From Clostridium sp. AM58-1XD (GTDB lineage Bacteria; Bacillota; Clostridia; Lachnospirales; Lachnospiraceae), in assembly GCF_003464085.1 (NCBI RefSeq), contig NZ_QSDR01000008.1, forward strand, positions 1-64,000: 64,000 nucleotides of DNA. The letters are read 5' to 3'. The position numbers and the translations under genes were made by a program. Shown piece by piece: positions 1 through 9,696 of this stretch. Numbering within the stretch: position 1 is the first letter of the stretch; each line of letters begins with the position of its first letter. The notes beneath the pieces are model-generated. The model had not been told where the DNA came from. It ran no database searches and saw only the letters and a program-made list of their open reading frames with translations.

Positions 1-183
1 ATAAGAATTTTTCAGGGTTTTACATACTGTTTAATCTTCAATTTTCAAGGTTCTTTTGTCTGTTTCTGTCGGCTGTTTTTTTCAGCGACGCGTTATATCT
101 TATCATAACTGCTCGGCCTTGTCAACAACTTTTTGAAACTTTTTTGAAGTTTTTTGTTGAAGCAGTTTCTTCTTAACTGCTAA

Positions 184-272
184 CGCAGAAGGAGGGATTT
201 GAACCCTCGCGCCGCTACTAACGACCTACTCCCTTTCCAGGGGAGCCCCTTCAGCCGCTTGGGTACTTCTGC
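184..272 (-). tRNA. tRNA-Ser (anticodon GGA)
   Basis: Read on the minus strand this folds as a class II tRNA. The acceptor stem pairs GCAGAAG with CUUCUGC, the discriminator base is G, there is a long variable arm typical of serine tRNAs, and the T-loop is GTTCAAAT. The anticodon loop CUGGAAA gives GGA. A second serine tRNA lies directly upstream in the same orientation, so the two may be co-transcribed. No CCA is encoded. Confidence 0.95.
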
Positions 273-326
273 TCATGTAGCTGATTAAAATCTTCTATTT
301 AATTACTCCAGCAGAATAATCTGCAG

Positions 327-412
327 CGGAGAGGGTGGGATTCGAACCCACGCGCCCTTGCGGACAAACGGTTTTCAAGACCGCCTCGTTATGACCACTT
401 CGATACCTCTCC
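327..412 (-). tRNA. tRNA-Ser (anticodon UGA)
   Basis: On the minus strand a GGAGAGG / CCTCTCC acceptor stem, a G discriminator, a long variable arm and a GTTCGAAT T-loop are visible. The anticodon loop CUUGAAA reads UGA. It is the first of a pair of serine tRNAs, 54 bases upstream of the GGA isoacceptor, and follows the terminator of the lipoprotein gene. Confidence 0.95.
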
Positions 413-515
413 AAAACGCGTTGTTCACCGAACGTGCTTTATTATTCTATATAAATTCCATCATTTTGTCAAGCACTTTTTTACCTTAATTTTCATTTTT
501 TTACATAGGTTTTTC

Positions 516-560
516 AAAAAGGTGGAAAATGCTCATTTTTACGTTTTTTCCACCTTTTTT
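516..560 (-). terminator. Rho-independent terminator after the DUF4846 gene
   Basis: Arms AAAAAGGTGGAAAA and TTTTCCACCTTTTT form a long stem with A/T runs on both sides, so it can act in both directions. It lies just past the stop of the lipoprotein gene and ahead of the serine tRNAs. Confidence 0.8.
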
Positions 561-586
561 CCGCTTATTTCAACGTGTATTTTCCT

Positions 587-1537
587 TTAATATGTCATTC
601 TTCGGAGACTTCCTTCCTGAAATGTAAATTCAGGTGTCTCAAACGGCCAAGCAAACTCAGATGTATAATACCACGGATCATCTTCATGCTTCGGATTATT
701 CAGTATATGAAACTGCTGAGCCGGCATGTATCCCTGCGCCAGAAGAAATGCCCTCTCTCCGTTTTCGTCTTCACATACATCGGCCACCATTACAACGTGT
801 CCAGGACTTCCGCTATAAAGAAAAACATCTCCGATTTTTATATCATCGATTTCTAACGGAATGGATTCTTCTTTCATTGAAAGCGTACTGGCATATGCAA
901 ATACCGTATTTAAATACTGTTCGAAGCTTTCCCATGAGGAATCCGGCGCTGCTTTTTTTACCCATTGTACGTTATTTCCGCTAATACTTACCCGGTATCC
1001 TTCCTTCCATTTGCTGTATGGACATTGAAAACCGCTTACAAAGCGAAAATTAATTTTCTCATGATGGCCATTCTTCCAATAGTATTCCGCATAGATTCTC
1101 ATAATTGAGTCGGCGCACTGCTGAAGATCGCGGTTTGGCAAGTGCATATTAAAAACGGCGGCATGATCAGTCTGAATTCCCTTCTCTTCCCCATTATAAA
1201 GGAGCACAGGGCTCCCATCCGGCAAAAGAGGATAATTTCTTATAAATTCTTCGAAACTGCCTTCTGTCTGATTTGTTCTTACAAAACCGGAAGGCGTCAG
1301 AAACCGTTCTTTCAAATTATTTCCTTCAGGCCGTAAAATATACCCTTTTTCTGTTACTTTTGCGTCCGAAATAAAACCGTTTTCCCCTGCCGGTCCTCCT
1401 GACGCCCCCGCTCCTCCTGACGTAGCAGCTTTCGTGTTTTCCGTTCTCATGCATGAAACCATCAATACTGTCATTACAGCCAGCAGTAACAGACCTGCCT
1501 GTTTTCTGATTTCCGTAGTACTGAAGTTTTTTCTCAT
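587..1537 (-). CDS. DUF4846-family lipoprotein
   Basis: Predicted surface lipoprotein of 316 residues. A hydrophobic stretch ends in VSC, a lipobox with Cys29 as the lipid-modified residue, followed by a low-complexity Gly/Ala/Ser linker. The rest resembles the DUF4846 family, which has a conserved C-terminal part around the DVFLYSGSPGHVVMV segment. The biochemical role is unknown. The start follows a GGGAGG Shine-Dalgarno sequence 7 bases upstream. It is the last gene of the ispD-tsaD-rnz run, 34 bases after ispD, and ends before a strong terminator. Family assignment comes from recalled sequence pattern, not a search. Confidence 0.75.
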   Translation of the reverse strand: MRKNFSTTEIRKQAGLLLLAVMTVLMVSCMRTENTKAATSGGAGASGGPAGENGFISDAKVTEKGYILRPEGNNLKERFLTPSGFVRTNQTEGSFEEFIRNYPLLPDGSPVLLYNGEEKGIQTDHAAVFNMHLPNRDLQQCADSIMRIYAEYYWKNGHHEKINFRFVSGFQCPYSKWKEGYRVSISGNNVQWVKKAAPDSSWESFEQYLNTVFAYASTLSMKEESIPLEIDDIKIGDVFLYSGSPGHVVMVADVCEDENGERAFLLAQGYMPAQQFHILNNPKHEDDPWYYTSEFAWPFETPEFTFQEGSLRRMTY

Positions 1538-1571
1538 CCAAAATCCTCCCGCCCCGCGGCTTCTCTCTCAT

Positions 1572-2311
1572 TTAACAAGTTTTCTGTCTTTCAGTAAAAA
1601 ATGCTTCTGCCAAAACCATATCTTCCGGCGTTGTGATCTTGATGTTGCGGTAATCTCCCGGAATCATCTTTACCCTGCAATCGGTCATACTTTCCACAAC
1701 CATAGCATCATCGGTCACCCCATTCTGATACTCCTCTTTCGAGAACAGCCTGTCATAAGCAGCACGAATCAGTTCGTAATCAAATGCCTGCGGCGTCTGA
1801 ATCTGCACAAGCTGCTCCGCTTCGGGGTTTCCTTTGCAAATCCTTCTTCATCCGCTACCTTGATCGTATCCTTAACAGGCATCCCTACTACGCAGGCCTT
1901 AAACTCACATGCTCCCTCTATGCATGAGCGGATTATTTCCGGTGTAATAAATGGTCTGGCCCCGTCATGGATCAAAACCGTCCCGCACTGTCCAATTTCC
2001 TCATTCAGCTCACCGACGGCCTTCAGCCCTTCATAGACGGAATGATATCTCTCCCTGCCGCCTTCCACGACCCTTCTTATTTTGCAGAATCCATATCTGT
2101 CTGTAATCTCTTCGCGGCAGTACTCCATCTCGCCTTTACCGGCTACCAGAATAATATCATCGACCCCGCTTGATTCAAACTCCTTCAGAGCATAATATAT
2201 GAGGGGATTCCCCTGCAGAAGCATATACTGCTTCTGAATACTGCTCTGCATCCGTTTTCCCTGTCCTGCTGCCAGTACGATAGCCGCCGTGCGTTTTCTC
2301 CTGTTCTCCAT
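1572..2311 (-). pseudogene. ispD: IspD (2-C-methyl-D-erythritol 4-phosphate cytidylyltransferase), one-base frameshift
   Basis: IspD transfers CMP to methylerythritol phosphate in the non-mevalonate isoprenoid pathway. The N-terminal part carries the nucleotide-binding signature IVLAAGQGKRM and the HDGARPF motif. The C-terminal part (IQTPQAFDYELI, TDDAMVVE, IKITTPEDM) is also intact but lies in another frame. The frame breaks near 1808-1813 (minus strand TTGTGCAG), where one extra G would restore SLVQIQTPQ. Restored length is about 246 residues, normal for the family. The start ATG at 2311 lies two bases after the tsaD stop, with a Shine-Dalgarno inside the tsaD end. Because IspD is normally essential, I infer a base-calling error rather than a true pseudogene. 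Confidence 0.85.
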
Positions 2312-2313
2312 CC

Positions 2314-3336
2314 TTACCGCTCCCCAAGCTTTAAGTTCGGCACCGCATTCAGATTCCATCCGGAACGGTTTCCCTTCTTGTATTCGTAATAAGCCGCTAC
2401 TCCGATCATAGCCGCGTTATCCGTGCAAAAAATTGGTGATGGGTAATAGAATTTCAGATGTTCCCTATCACATGCCTCTTTCATGGCTTCTCTCAGTGCA
2501 GAATTAGAGGCCACTCCTCCAGCAATCGCCAGCTTATCATATCCGAATTCCTTCGCTGCAGCCACTGCTCTTGTGACCAGAGAATCCACCACCGCATTTT
2601 GAAAAGACGCCACCAGGTCCGGAACGCATATCTCTTCCCCCATCATCTTCGCATGGTTAATGTAGTTCAGCACCGCCGACTTCAAGCCGCTGAAGCTGAA
2701 ATCATAAGGTGCATCCGCCACCTTTGCCCTCGGAAACTCTACCGCATGTTTATTGCCCTCTTTTGCCGCCTTGTCCACTTTAGGCCCTCCCGGATAACCG
2801 AGTCCTACTGCCCTGGCAACTTTGTCAAACGCTTCCCCTGCTGCATCATCCCTCGTTCTGCCGATAATCTCAAATTCCCCATAATCCTTTACTACTACGA
2901 GGTGTGTATGTCCGCCGGATACGATCAGGCAGACGAAAGGCGGCTCCAGATCGGGATGTTCAATAAAATTAGCCGATACGTGGCCTTCAATATGGTGAAC
3001 GCCGATTAACGGCTTCTTTGCGGCATATGCAATTGCCTTCGCCTCTGCTACCCCGACCAGAAGCGCTCCAACAAGTCCTGGTCCATAAGTGACGCCGACT
3101 GCATCGATCTCTTCCAATGTTACTCCTGCTTCTGACAGTGCTTCTTCAATCACCTGATTGATTTTTTCTATATGTTTTCTGGATGCGATTTCAGGAACTA
3201 CGCCGCCGTACAGCGTGTGCAGTGCGATTTGAGAAGAAATCACATTGGAAAGAATCTGGCGGCCGTTCTTAACGACAGACGCAGCCGTCTCGTCGCACGA
3301 ACTCTCTATAGCCAGTATAAGCACATCTTTTTCCAT
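2314..3336 (-). CDS. tsaD: TsaD, tRNA t6A threonylcarbamoyltransferase subunit
   Basis: TsaD (formerly Gcp) transfers threonylcarbamoyl to A37 of ANN-decoding tRNAs, working with TsaB and TsaE, which are encoded 2-3 kb upstream. The protein starts with [15 protein letters not shown] and carries the HHIEGH metal-binding motif and the glycine-rich SGGHTHLV and [10 protein letters not shown] motifs of the ASKHA fold. I chose the ATG at 3336 (340 residues) because GGAGG lies five bases upstream and family members begin here; a longer in-frame reading exists upstream. It lies in a tight run: rnz ends 10 bases before it and ispD follows at once. Confidence 0.97.
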   Translation of the reverse strand: MEKDVLILAIESSCDETAASVVKNGRQILSNVISSQIALHTLYGGVVPEIASRKHIEKINQVIEEALSEAGVTLEEIDAVGVTYGPGLVGALLVGVAEAKAIAYAAKKPLIGVHHIEGHVSANFIEHPDLEPPFVCLIVSGGHTHLVVVKDYGEFEIIGRTRDDAAGEAFDKVARAVGLGYPGGPKVDKAAKEGNKHAVEFPRAKVADAPYDFSFSGLKSAVLNYINHAKMMGEEICVPDLVASFQNAVVDSLVTRAVAAAKEFGYDKLAIAGGVASNSALREAMKEACDREHLKFYYPSPIFCTDNAAMIGVAAYYEYKKGNRSGWNLNAVPNLKLGER

Positions 3337-3346
3337 GAGGTCCTCC

Positions 3347-4263
3347 TTATTTATCATCTTTATCAAATTCCAGCTCCATGGTAAATCCGTCACGGGCTGC
3401 TTTCGTTTTTGGAAAAATCTTACGCACGCTATCGATAAATTCTTCCGGCCTCGTAAGCGACGGGCTGTAATGTGTCAGCCACATCTCCTTTGGTCCGGCC
3501 GTTTTAGCCAGACGCGCCGCCTCATACATCGTCATATGTTTGTATTCTCTGGCCTTCGCTTCTTTTCCGTCTTCCCCGTACATCCCTTCGCAGATAAAGA
3601 GGTCTGCCTCTTTTGCGTACTCGGCTATGACAGGTACCGGCCTGGTATCCGTACAATAAACAACCTTCAGGCCTCTCCTCGGCGGTCCAAGAACCATGTC
3701 AGGAGTAAAGACCGTGCCGTTATCGCTGATCGTTTCTCCCTTTTGAAGTCTGCTCCAGAGCTTCTGGGGAACCTCCTGTGCACGTGCCCGTTCTACGTCA
3801 AAACGGCCTGTTCTTAAAATTGAAACGGCGTAACCATAACATACCACATTGTGATTCACCTTATATGCATCGATCACATATGGACCGATTGAAACCTGCT
3901 CCCTGGGCTCCGTAAGCTCAATAAATTTTATTGGAAAAGGAGCTCGGGCGCAATGGTTCTAAGTGCTCCCACTACCCGCTCCAGACCCCTAGGGCCAATC
4001 ATAATCAACGGTTCCGTCCGTTCCGCATTTCCCATCGTCAGCAGAAGTCCGGGAAGGCCACTGATATGGTCTGCGTGATAATGAGTAAAGCAGATGATAT
4101 CAATTGGTTTTGGACTCCATCCCTTTTCTTTCAGAGCGACCTGCGTCCCCTCTCCACAATCAATCAGAAGGTTGCTTCCATCGCATCGTGCCATCATGGA
4201 AGTCAGCCATCGGTAAGGCAGCGGCATCATTCCGCCTGTTCCCAGCAGACAAATATCTAACAT
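3347..4263 (-). pseudogene. rnz: Ribonuclease Z, one-base frameshift
   Basis: tRNase Z trims 3' trailers of tRNA precursors. The N-terminal part begins [10 protein letters not shown] and carries the metallo-beta-lactamase zinc motif [14 protein letters not shown]. The C-terminal part has GPPRRGLKVVYCTDTRP and the late histidine motif WLTHYSPS. The two parts are in different frames. One missing T in the TTTT run near 3936-3939 explains the break, since restoring it joins ELLF to [10 protein letters not shown]. Restored length is about 306 residues, the usual size. Start ATG at 4263 has GAGG six bases upstream. tsaD follows closely, so the two are probably co-transcribed. Confidence 0.85.
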
Positions 4264-4382
4264 AAGCATCCTCATTTCATTCGAATTCCGTCCCACTCCG
4301 CTCTTATTTCTTCGTGAAACGCCTATTTGGAATCATAGCACAAATGTCTCGCCGGAATCAACTATAATAAAAGAAATAGAAC

Positions 4383-4418
4383 AAAAAAAGAAATCACTGC
4401 ATCATGAGCAGCGATTTC
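4383..4418 (-). terminator. Rho-independent terminator after the zinc-ribbon gene
   Basis: On the minus strand GAAATCGCTGC pairs with GCAGTGATTTC (one mismatch), followed by seven T. It lies 9 bases beyond the stop of the zinc-ribbon gene and separates it from rnz. Confidence 0.8.
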
Positions 4419-4426
4419 TCATTTTT

Positions 4427-4669
4427 TCAGAGCAGCTCTGTCTGCTCTTCCTCTTCTACAGGAATTCTGAACTGACTTGTAATTTCATCATAGCAACATT
4501 CACATAAATCAAAGTGATGGATTTCCCCGTCTTTCTCCGAAAAGAAATCCCATGCATAATTAATTGAAATTACGCCTTCCCGTACAATTCCACTCTCAAC
4601 TACGATCTTTTTCCCACAGTTGTTGCAGATTACGGACTCCAGCACTCCTCCGTTTCTGTACCTTCTCAT
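4427..4669 (-). CDS. Small zinc-ribbon-like protein, function unknown
   Basis: An 80-residue protein with CNNC near the N-terminus and CECC about 40 residues later, spacing suitable for a four-cysteine zinc ribbon. The C-terminus is acidic. The start ATG at 4669 is chosen because GGTGAGG lies six bases upstream; a longer in-frame reading begins at 4723 but its first residues are a lysine-rich stretch without a good ribosome binding site. It is flanked by a terminator downstream and a 120-base gap before rimI, so it may be its own unit; a TATAAT at 4753-4758 on the minus strand could be its -10. I do not recognise a named family. Confidence 0.65.
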   Translation of the reverse strand: MRRYRNGGVLESVICNNCGKKIVVESGIVREGVISINYAWDFFSEKDGEIHHFDLCECCYDEITSQFRIPVEEEEQTELL

Positions 4670-4792
4670 TTTATCCTCACCTTTCTCTTTCCGGCCGCCT
4701 TGCCTCTCCTTTTTTGGCTTCACAAAAGGTGCAGCTGCCCGGGTACCCCTACATTATAATCCGAAAAACGGTGTTTTTAAGTGGTAAATGTT

Positions 4793-5260
4793 TCAAATAC
4801 AACGCAGTCCCATCAGTACGGCATCCTCACTGGGATTGTCATAGTAATTCTTCCTTCGTCCTTCCTCTTCAAATCCCCATGATTTATAAAGCTTTCTGGC
4901 TGCTGTATTGCTTTCACGCACCTCCAGAAGGATACATTCCGCTCCCATTTCCCTGGCATACTCTGTCATGGCTTCCATCACTTTACTTCCCAGCCCCTTT
5001 TTTCTTTCAGAAGGCAGGACCCCGATTCTCTGTATTTCCCCTTCTCCTGCAAGAATGCGGAGAATTCCATATGCCGCAGTCCCTTTCCCCTCTCCCTGAT
5101 CCAGAAGGAAACAGGTATCCAGGCGGCTTTTGGGCAGCTCTGCCAAAAGTTTTTCCGACCACGGAGAAGAAAAGCAGAGCCTTTCCAGCTCTGCTACATC
5201 TCTGATATCGGACATTTCCATTCTGCGGATTGCGCTGTTGTACCGTTTTTTCTCATCCAT
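4793..5260 (-). CDS. rimI: RimI-like ribosomal protein S18 alanine N-acetyltransferase
   Basis: GNAT-fold acetyltransferase of 155 residues that in the family acetylates the N-terminal alanine of S18. The acetyl-CoA loop is visible as IGVLPSERKKGLGSKVM, and the C-terminal part NTAARKLYKSWGFEEEGRRKNYY is the classical RimI ending. Shine-Dalgarno GGAGG precedes the ATG. It follows tsaB by 18 bases; the tsaE-tsaB-rimI order is common in Firmicutes, and the cluster is likely an operon. Confidence 0.93.
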   Translation of the reverse strand: MDEKKRYNSAIRRMEMSDIRDVAELERLCFSSPWSEKLLAELPKSRLDTCFLLDQGEGKGTAAYGILRILAGEGEIQRIGVLPSERKKGLGSKVMEAMTEYAREMGAECILLEVRESNTAARKLYKSWGFEEEGRRKNYYDNPSEDAVLMGLRCI

Positions 5261-5278
5261 ATGTCCGTCCTCCTGTCT

Positions 5279-5977
5279 CTATAGAGATTCTCCATTCCTT
5301 TCTCTCTCTGCCTGGGATTTTCTCAGATAATCCGGCGCATGCTCTGCTGCTGGCTCCGTCTTCCCTTCCCTGTAATAGACTGCGCCAAGAGCGGCAACGG
5401 CGCCGGCTCTCTGACGATTCATATGAGGCGGTGCGAATTCATATGGCACAGCCATGACCTCCTCAATAATCGGGCGGCAGACAGGCATTCCATCCCCTAA
5501 AAATACAACCTTTTCTCCCAGCACATTCAATTCCTCTGCCAGCTTTCTCATATCCATCGGACACTGTTCCTTTATGATTTCCATTCCGGCGCTCATTCGG
5601 TATATTCCCGTATATACCTGATTTCTTCTGGCGTCCATAATCGGGCATACAAGCCCATTGTATCCCCACATATTGTAAGCCATGGCGTCCACCGTAGGCA
5701 CATGAATCAGAGGCTTTTTCAGCGCCAGGCCAAGCCCCTTGGCCGTAGCCGAACCAATCCTGAGCCCTGTAAAAGAACCGGGGCCGCCGGAAACGGCAAT
5801 CGCATCGACCGAATTCAAATCCAACTCTATCATCTTAGCTACTTCATCCAGCATAGGGAGAAGGGTCTGGGAATGAGTTTTTTTAAAATTGATCGTATAT
5901 TCGGCGGTCAGTACATCGTCTGTCACAAGGGCGACAGAGGCCACCAGTGATGAACTTTCTATTCCTAAAATTCTCAT
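5279..5977 (-). CDS. tsaB: TsaB, t6A biosynthesis dimerization subunit
   Basis: A 232-residue ASKHA-fold protein that partners TsaD in threonylcarbamoyl-adenosine formation. It begins ILGIESSSLVASVAL and carries SGGPGSFTGLRIG, the hallmark of TsaB. Its ATG overlaps the tsaE stop by four bases (ATGA), indicating translational coupling. The C-terminal PDYLRKSQAE segment matches the usual end of the family. Confidence 0.95.
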   Translation of the reverse strand: MRILGIESSSLVASVALVTDDVLTAEYTINFKKTHSQTLLPMLDEVAKMIELDLNSVDAIAVSGGPGSFTGLRIGSATAKGLGLALKKPLIHVPTVDAMAYNMWGYNGLVCPIMDARRNQVYTGIYRMSAGMEIIKEQCPMDMRKLAEELNVLGEKVVFLGDGMPVCRPIIEEVMAVPYEFAPPHMNRQRAGAVAALGAVYYREGKTEPAAEHAPDYLRKSQAERERNGESL

Positions 5978-6402
5978 GCTTTTCCCTCCACTGTGATTTT
6001 CCGGTAATCGAAGCCCTTTTCCACATCTTTTTCGATCACAATATCGATCACACGGTCAGGAAGGATTTCTTCAATTAGCCCGGACCACTCGATCAGGCTT
6101 ACTCCCTCCCCGTAAAAGCAGTCTTCATATCCGATTTCTTCCATTTCCTCCACGTCACCGATCCTGTACACATCAAAATGGTAAAGAGGGAGCCGGCCAT
6201 CCTCATACTGCTGAAGGATCGTAAATGTAGGGCTGTTAACAGGCCCTTTAATTCCCAGACCGCTGGCAAATCCCTGGGTAAATACCGTCTTTCCCGTACC
6301 GAGGTCACCGTTCAGGCAGTACACTTCGCCGGGCTTTGCTTCTTTTCCCATCTTTTCACCCAGGGCAAATGTCTCCTCTGCTCCATAAGTCTCAATTACC
6401 AT
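5974..6402 (-). CDS. tsaE: TsaE, t6A biosynthesis ATPase
   Basis: P-loop ATPase of 142 residues that supports the TsaB-TsaD complex. The Walker A motif is GDLGTGKTVF and the downstream NSPTFTILQQY and HFDVYRI segments are typical for the family. It lies just after a YcxB-like membrane protein gene and overlaps tsaB. With tsaD and rimI the window holds nearly the whole t6A set except TsaC. Confidence 0.96.
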   Translation of the reverse strand: MVIETYGAEETFALGEKMGKEAKPGEVYCLNGDLGTGKTVFTQGFASGLGIKGPVNSPTFTILQQYEDGRLPLYHFDVYRIGDVEEMEEIGYEDCFYGEGVSLIEWSGLIEEILPDRVIDIVIEKDVEKGFDYRKITVEGKA

Positions 6403-6406
6403 ATTA

Positions 6407-6901
6407 TCAGATTCCTTTCAGCTGTTTTTCCTCCAGATGTTTATGAACCAGCCTGGAGAATTCTCCCATATCTCCTCCGATCACACGGGCCGGAAGAAGA
6501 TATGCACGTATCTTATCCATATATATAATGACCATGGTACGTGTTACGACAATCTTAACAATCTTTTTCCAAGGAAACTTGATCTCCTGACCTCCCTGGC
6601 TCACTTTTACTTCCTGCGTTCCGAATTCGAAATCAAGAGCCGCCTGCCCCTCGGCACTTTTAATCTGTTTTTTAGCCTTTATATACGCAATGACCGGCTG
6701 CCATACGGCAAAAATCAAAATCCACATGATAAACAGCACTATATAATTCAGATTTGTTGACAGCCATCCCCAGCGCAGAAATAAAAGCGCAACCATAACA
6801 ACTGCAATAAATATGTTAAATAACCCCTGTTTGCTGTGGATCATGTTATATACGGAGTATCTCCACAGATCCATAGCTTCTAATTTTACATGAAATCTCA
6901 T
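6407..6901 (-). CDS. YcxB-like membrane protein
   Basis: A 164-residue protein with two hydrophobic segments near residues 28-65 (FNIFIAVVMVALLFL and NYIVLFIMWILIFAV), then a soluble part with alternating strands (IKFPWKKIVKIVVTRTMVIIYMD) and a leucine-proline motif AYLLPARVI. This resembles the YcxB domain found in many Firmicutes membrane proteins of unknown role. It sits between tex and tsaE with short spacing (33 and 4 bases), so it is probably in the same operon. A second protein of similar plan is at 38970-39509. Confidence 0.7.
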   Translation of the reverse strand: MRFHVKLEAMDLWRYSVYNMIHSKQGLFNIFIAVVMVALLFLRWGWLSTNLNYIVLFIMWILIFAVWQPVIAYIKAKKQIKSAEGQAALDFEFGTQEVKVSQGGQEIKFPWKKIVKIVVTRTMVIIYMDKIRAYLLPARVIGGDMGEFSRLVHKHLEEKQLKGI

Positions 6902-6934
6902 TTTTCCTCCACCTTTCGATTCTCTACGGCCTTC

Positions 6935-9082
6935 TTACAGCAGCATGCTTAAAGAAATCCTTTTTTTCGCAAGGTCCACGGAAAGCACTTTTACTTCCAC
7001 AATATCTCCAACGCTCACCGCCTCCAGCGGATGCTTGATATAGCGCTTCGTCATCTGGGAGATATGTACCAGACCGTCCTGATGAACTCCGATATCCACA
7101 AATGCGCCGAAATCAATTACGTTGCGCACCGTTCCCTTTAATACCATTCCCGGCTTCAGATCCTTCATATCCAGGACGTCCGTGCGCAGGATCGGTTTGG
7201 GCATCTCATCTCTTGGGTCACGGGCCGGCTTTTCCAGCTCTTTAACGATATCTTTCAGCGTAATATCGCCGATCTCCAGTTCCGCCGCCAGCTTTTTGTA
7301 ATCATGCACTTTTTTTCCAAGTTCCCTTAAGCCTCCGGAAGTGATATCCGATGGCTTGTACCCCAACCGTTCCAGAAGAGCCGTTGCCGCCTTATAGCTT
7401 TCCGGATGTACCGACGTCCCGTCAAGGGGATTTTTACCACCCTGGATTCTCATAAAGCCCGCGCACTGTTCAAATGCCTTCGGTCCCAGTTTTGCAACCT
7501 TCAGCAGCTGCTTTCTGTCTGTAAAAGCACCGTTATCTTCCCTGTAAGATACGATGTTCTTAGCGATTGTCTTATTGATTCCTGAAATATATTCCAGCAG
7601 GGACGCAGAAGCAGTATTCAAATCGACACCTACTTTGTTCACGCAGTCTTCTACCACGCCCTGCAGCGTCTCGCTTAAATGCTTTTGATTCATATCATGC
7701 TGATACTGGCCTACGCCAATGGATTTTGGATCGATTTTTACCAGTTCTGCAAGCGGATCCTGGAGCCTTCTGGCGATAGAAACAGCACTTCTTTGTCCTA
7801 CGTCGAATTCTGGAAATTCTTCCGTAGCCAGTTTACTGGCCGAATACACGGAAGCTCCTGCTTCATTAACGATCACGTACTGCACCGGTTCCTTTATTTC
7901 CTTCAGCAAATCTACAATAATCTGTTCCGATTCTCTAGAAGCCGTTCCATTGCCTACTGAAATGAGGGAAATATGATATTTCCTAATCATGTCTTTCAAA
8001 ATTTTCTTGGATTCCTCCACCTTGTTCTGAGGCGCAGTCGGATAAATGACCACGGTATCCATCACTTTTCCCGTATCATCCACAACCGCCAGCTTACAGC
8101 CCGTACGGAACGCAGGATCCCATCCCAGCACGACTCTCCCTGTAATCGGAGGCTGCATAAGCAGCTGGTCCAGGTTTTTTCCAAATACCCTGATCGCCCC
8201 ATCCTCTGCCATTTCGGTCATCGCATTCCTGATTTCTCTTTCAATGGCAGGCGCGATCAGTCTTTTATAGCTGTCTTCAATGACTTCTTTCAGCACAGGC
8301 GCCGTATATGGATTGTCCCTGATAATTACCTGCTTTTCCAGAAAGCGGAGTATCTGTTCTTCCGGCGCCATAATTTTTACTGTCAGGAACTTTTCATTTT
8401 CTCCTCTGTTCAATGCCAGAATTCTGTGGCCGGCACACTTTTTCACCGGCTCTTCATGGTTGTAATACAGTTCGTATACAGATTCTTTCCCCTCTTCTTT
8501 CGCCGAAGACTGAATCATGCCCTGATCGTACGTTGTCTTCCTTATATAAGTGCGGTATTCCGCATTATCAGAAATTCTCTCAGCCAGAATATCTTTTGCA
8601 CCTTCTAGGGCCGCCGCTGTATCTTCAACACCTTTTTCTGCGGAAACGTATTCTGCCGCCGTCTCTTCTAAAGAAACTTTTGCCATCTGAAGGCTGATAT
8701 AATCTGCAAACGGCTCCAATCCCTTTTCCTTTGCAATCATCGCTCTCGTTCTGCGTTTCGGACGATAAGGACGGTATAAGTCATCCACAGCCACCATGGT
8801 CATGGCATGTTTAATCTTTTCTTCCAGTTCCGGAGTCAGCTTTTCCTGATCACGAATAGAAGAGAGTACCTGTTCTTTTTTCTCTTCCAGGCTGCGCAGA
8901 TATTTCAAGCGTTCATCCAAGTTACGAAGAACCTCGTCGTTCAAAGAGCCTGTTGCTTCCTTTCTATATCGGGCAATAAAAGGAATGGTATTACCCTCAT
9001 CAATCAGCTTTACCGCCGCCTCTACCTGATGGCGGCCAATCTGTAATTCTTTTTGCAGTACTTCTGTTATGTCCATTTTCAA
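6935..9082 (-). CDS. tex: Tex-family S1 RNA-binding protein
   Basis: A 715-residue homologue of Tex, a nucleic-acid-binding protein related to Spt6. Visible parts are the N-terminal helical region, the YqgF-like RNase H fold (LGWDPAFRTGCKLAVVD), helix-hairpin-helix motifs (NTASASLLEYISGINKTIAK), and a C-terminal S1 domain (GMVLKGTVRNVIDFGAFVDIG). Length is as expected. It is the first gene of the operon leading to ycxB-tsaE-tsaB-rimI. Confidence 0.95.
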   Translation of the reverse strand: MKMDITEVLQKELQIGRHQVEAAVKLIDEGNTIPFIARYRKEATGSLNDEVLRNLDERLKYLRSLEEKKEQVLSSIRDQEKLTPELEEKIKHAMTMVAVDDLYRPYRPKRRTRAMIAKEKGLEPFADYISLQMAKVSLEETAAEYVSAEKGVEDTAAALEGAKDILAERISDNAEYRTYIRKTTYDQGMIQSSAKEEGKESVYELYYNHEEPVKKCAGHRILALNRGENEKFLTVKIMAPEEQILRFLEKQVIIRDNPYTAPVLKEVIEDSYKRLIAPAIEREIRNAMTEMAEDGAIRVFGKNLDQLLMQPPITGRVVLGWDPAFRTGCKLAVVDDTGKVMDTVVIYPTAPQNKVEESKKILKDMIRKYHISLISVGNGTASRESEQIIVDLLKEIKEPVQYVIVNEAGASVYSASKLATEEFPEFDVGQRSAVSIARRLQDPLAELVKIDPKSIGVGQYQHDMNQKHLSETLQGVVEDCVNKVGVDLNTASASLLEYISGINKTIAKNIVSYREDNGAFTDRKQLLKVAKLGPKAFEQCAGFMRIQGGKNPLDGTSVHPESYKAATALLERLGYKPSDITSGGLRELGKKVHDYKKLAAELEIGDITLKDIVKELEKPARDPRDEMPKPILRTDVLDMKDLKPGMVLKGTVRNVIDFGAFVDIGVHQDGLVHISQMTKRYIKHPLEAVSVGDIVEVKVLSVDLAKKRISLSMLL

Positions 9083-9274
9083 ACCTCCGCGGGCGTATTT
9101 AAACCGGCCGTCCGGACCGGCCTAAGCGTAACAGTTCAGACGTTTGAACTGCTACGCTTAATCCTGTTTATTATATAGCGAAACTCCGGCTACGTCTAGA
9201 CAATATTTCTTTTTCATGTTAATATGGGGAAAGTGTTTACCATGTGATACTATCACAAACGGAGGAAATTTTTA
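9083..9274. other. Intergenic spacer with two inverted repeats between divergent genes
   Basis: Two imperfect hairpins precede tex: CGGCCGTCCGGACCGG near 9105-9122, and TAAGCGTAACAGTTCA / TGAACTGCTACGCTTA at about 9123-9160 (one mismatch in 16 pairs). No T-run follows, so they are not classical terminators. They could be leader structures of tex. No gene is visible here. Confidence 0.5.
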
Positions 9275-9658
9275 ATGGAACCAACAAATAATTTTAACGA
9301 CCAGGGAGAGAGGCACGGAACGCCTGTACCGCAGAAAAATCCAGCCAGCTGGATGGCCGCGTTTTCGCTGATTTTCGGCATAACCGGCGCCCTCTTCTGT
9401 GTCTCCCCTTTAATACAGCTTCCCCTCGGGATCGCCGCCATCGCATTTTCCTTTCTATCCAGACAGCAGGGAATCCGCAACGTACAGACATCCGTCGGAA
9501 TGGTTACGGGTATTATGGCCGTTATCCTGAGCCTGATTATTTTCTTTTCGATCATTTATGTGTATCGTGTCGTATTAAACGATCCGGTTATGGGGCCGAT
9601 TTACAATGACATGTACGAACAGGTCATGGGATACTGGGGACAGATGGCGCCAAAATAA
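9275..9658 (+). CDS. DUF4190-like small membrane protein
   Basis: A 127-residue protein with a polar N-terminus and two to three membrane segments (about residues 26-58 and 70-97). The plan resembles DUF4190-type integral membrane proteins of unknown role. GGAGG lies eight bases before the ATG. It stands alone on the plus strand between tex and a DUF2752 gene and ends at a strong terminator. Confidence 0.7.
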   Translation: MEPTNNFNDQGERHGTPVPQKNPASWMAAFSLIFGITGALFCVSPLIQLPLGIAAIAFSFLSRQQGIRNVQTSVGMVTGIMAVILSLIIFFSIIYVYRVVLNDPVMGPIYNDMYEQVMGYWGQMAPK

Positions 9659-9696
9659 TAGAAAAGTAACGTTCATCAATCCTGTTTTAAAAAAGC

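Noticed and set aside
575-856. Plus-strand frames opposite the lipoprotein, secA, tex and other genes
   Set aside because: They are shadows of clear minus-strand genes, with no RBS or recognisable domains.
9123-9160. Terminator upstream of tex
   Set aside because: The inverted repeat is strong but has no T-run, and no gene ends there on either strand.
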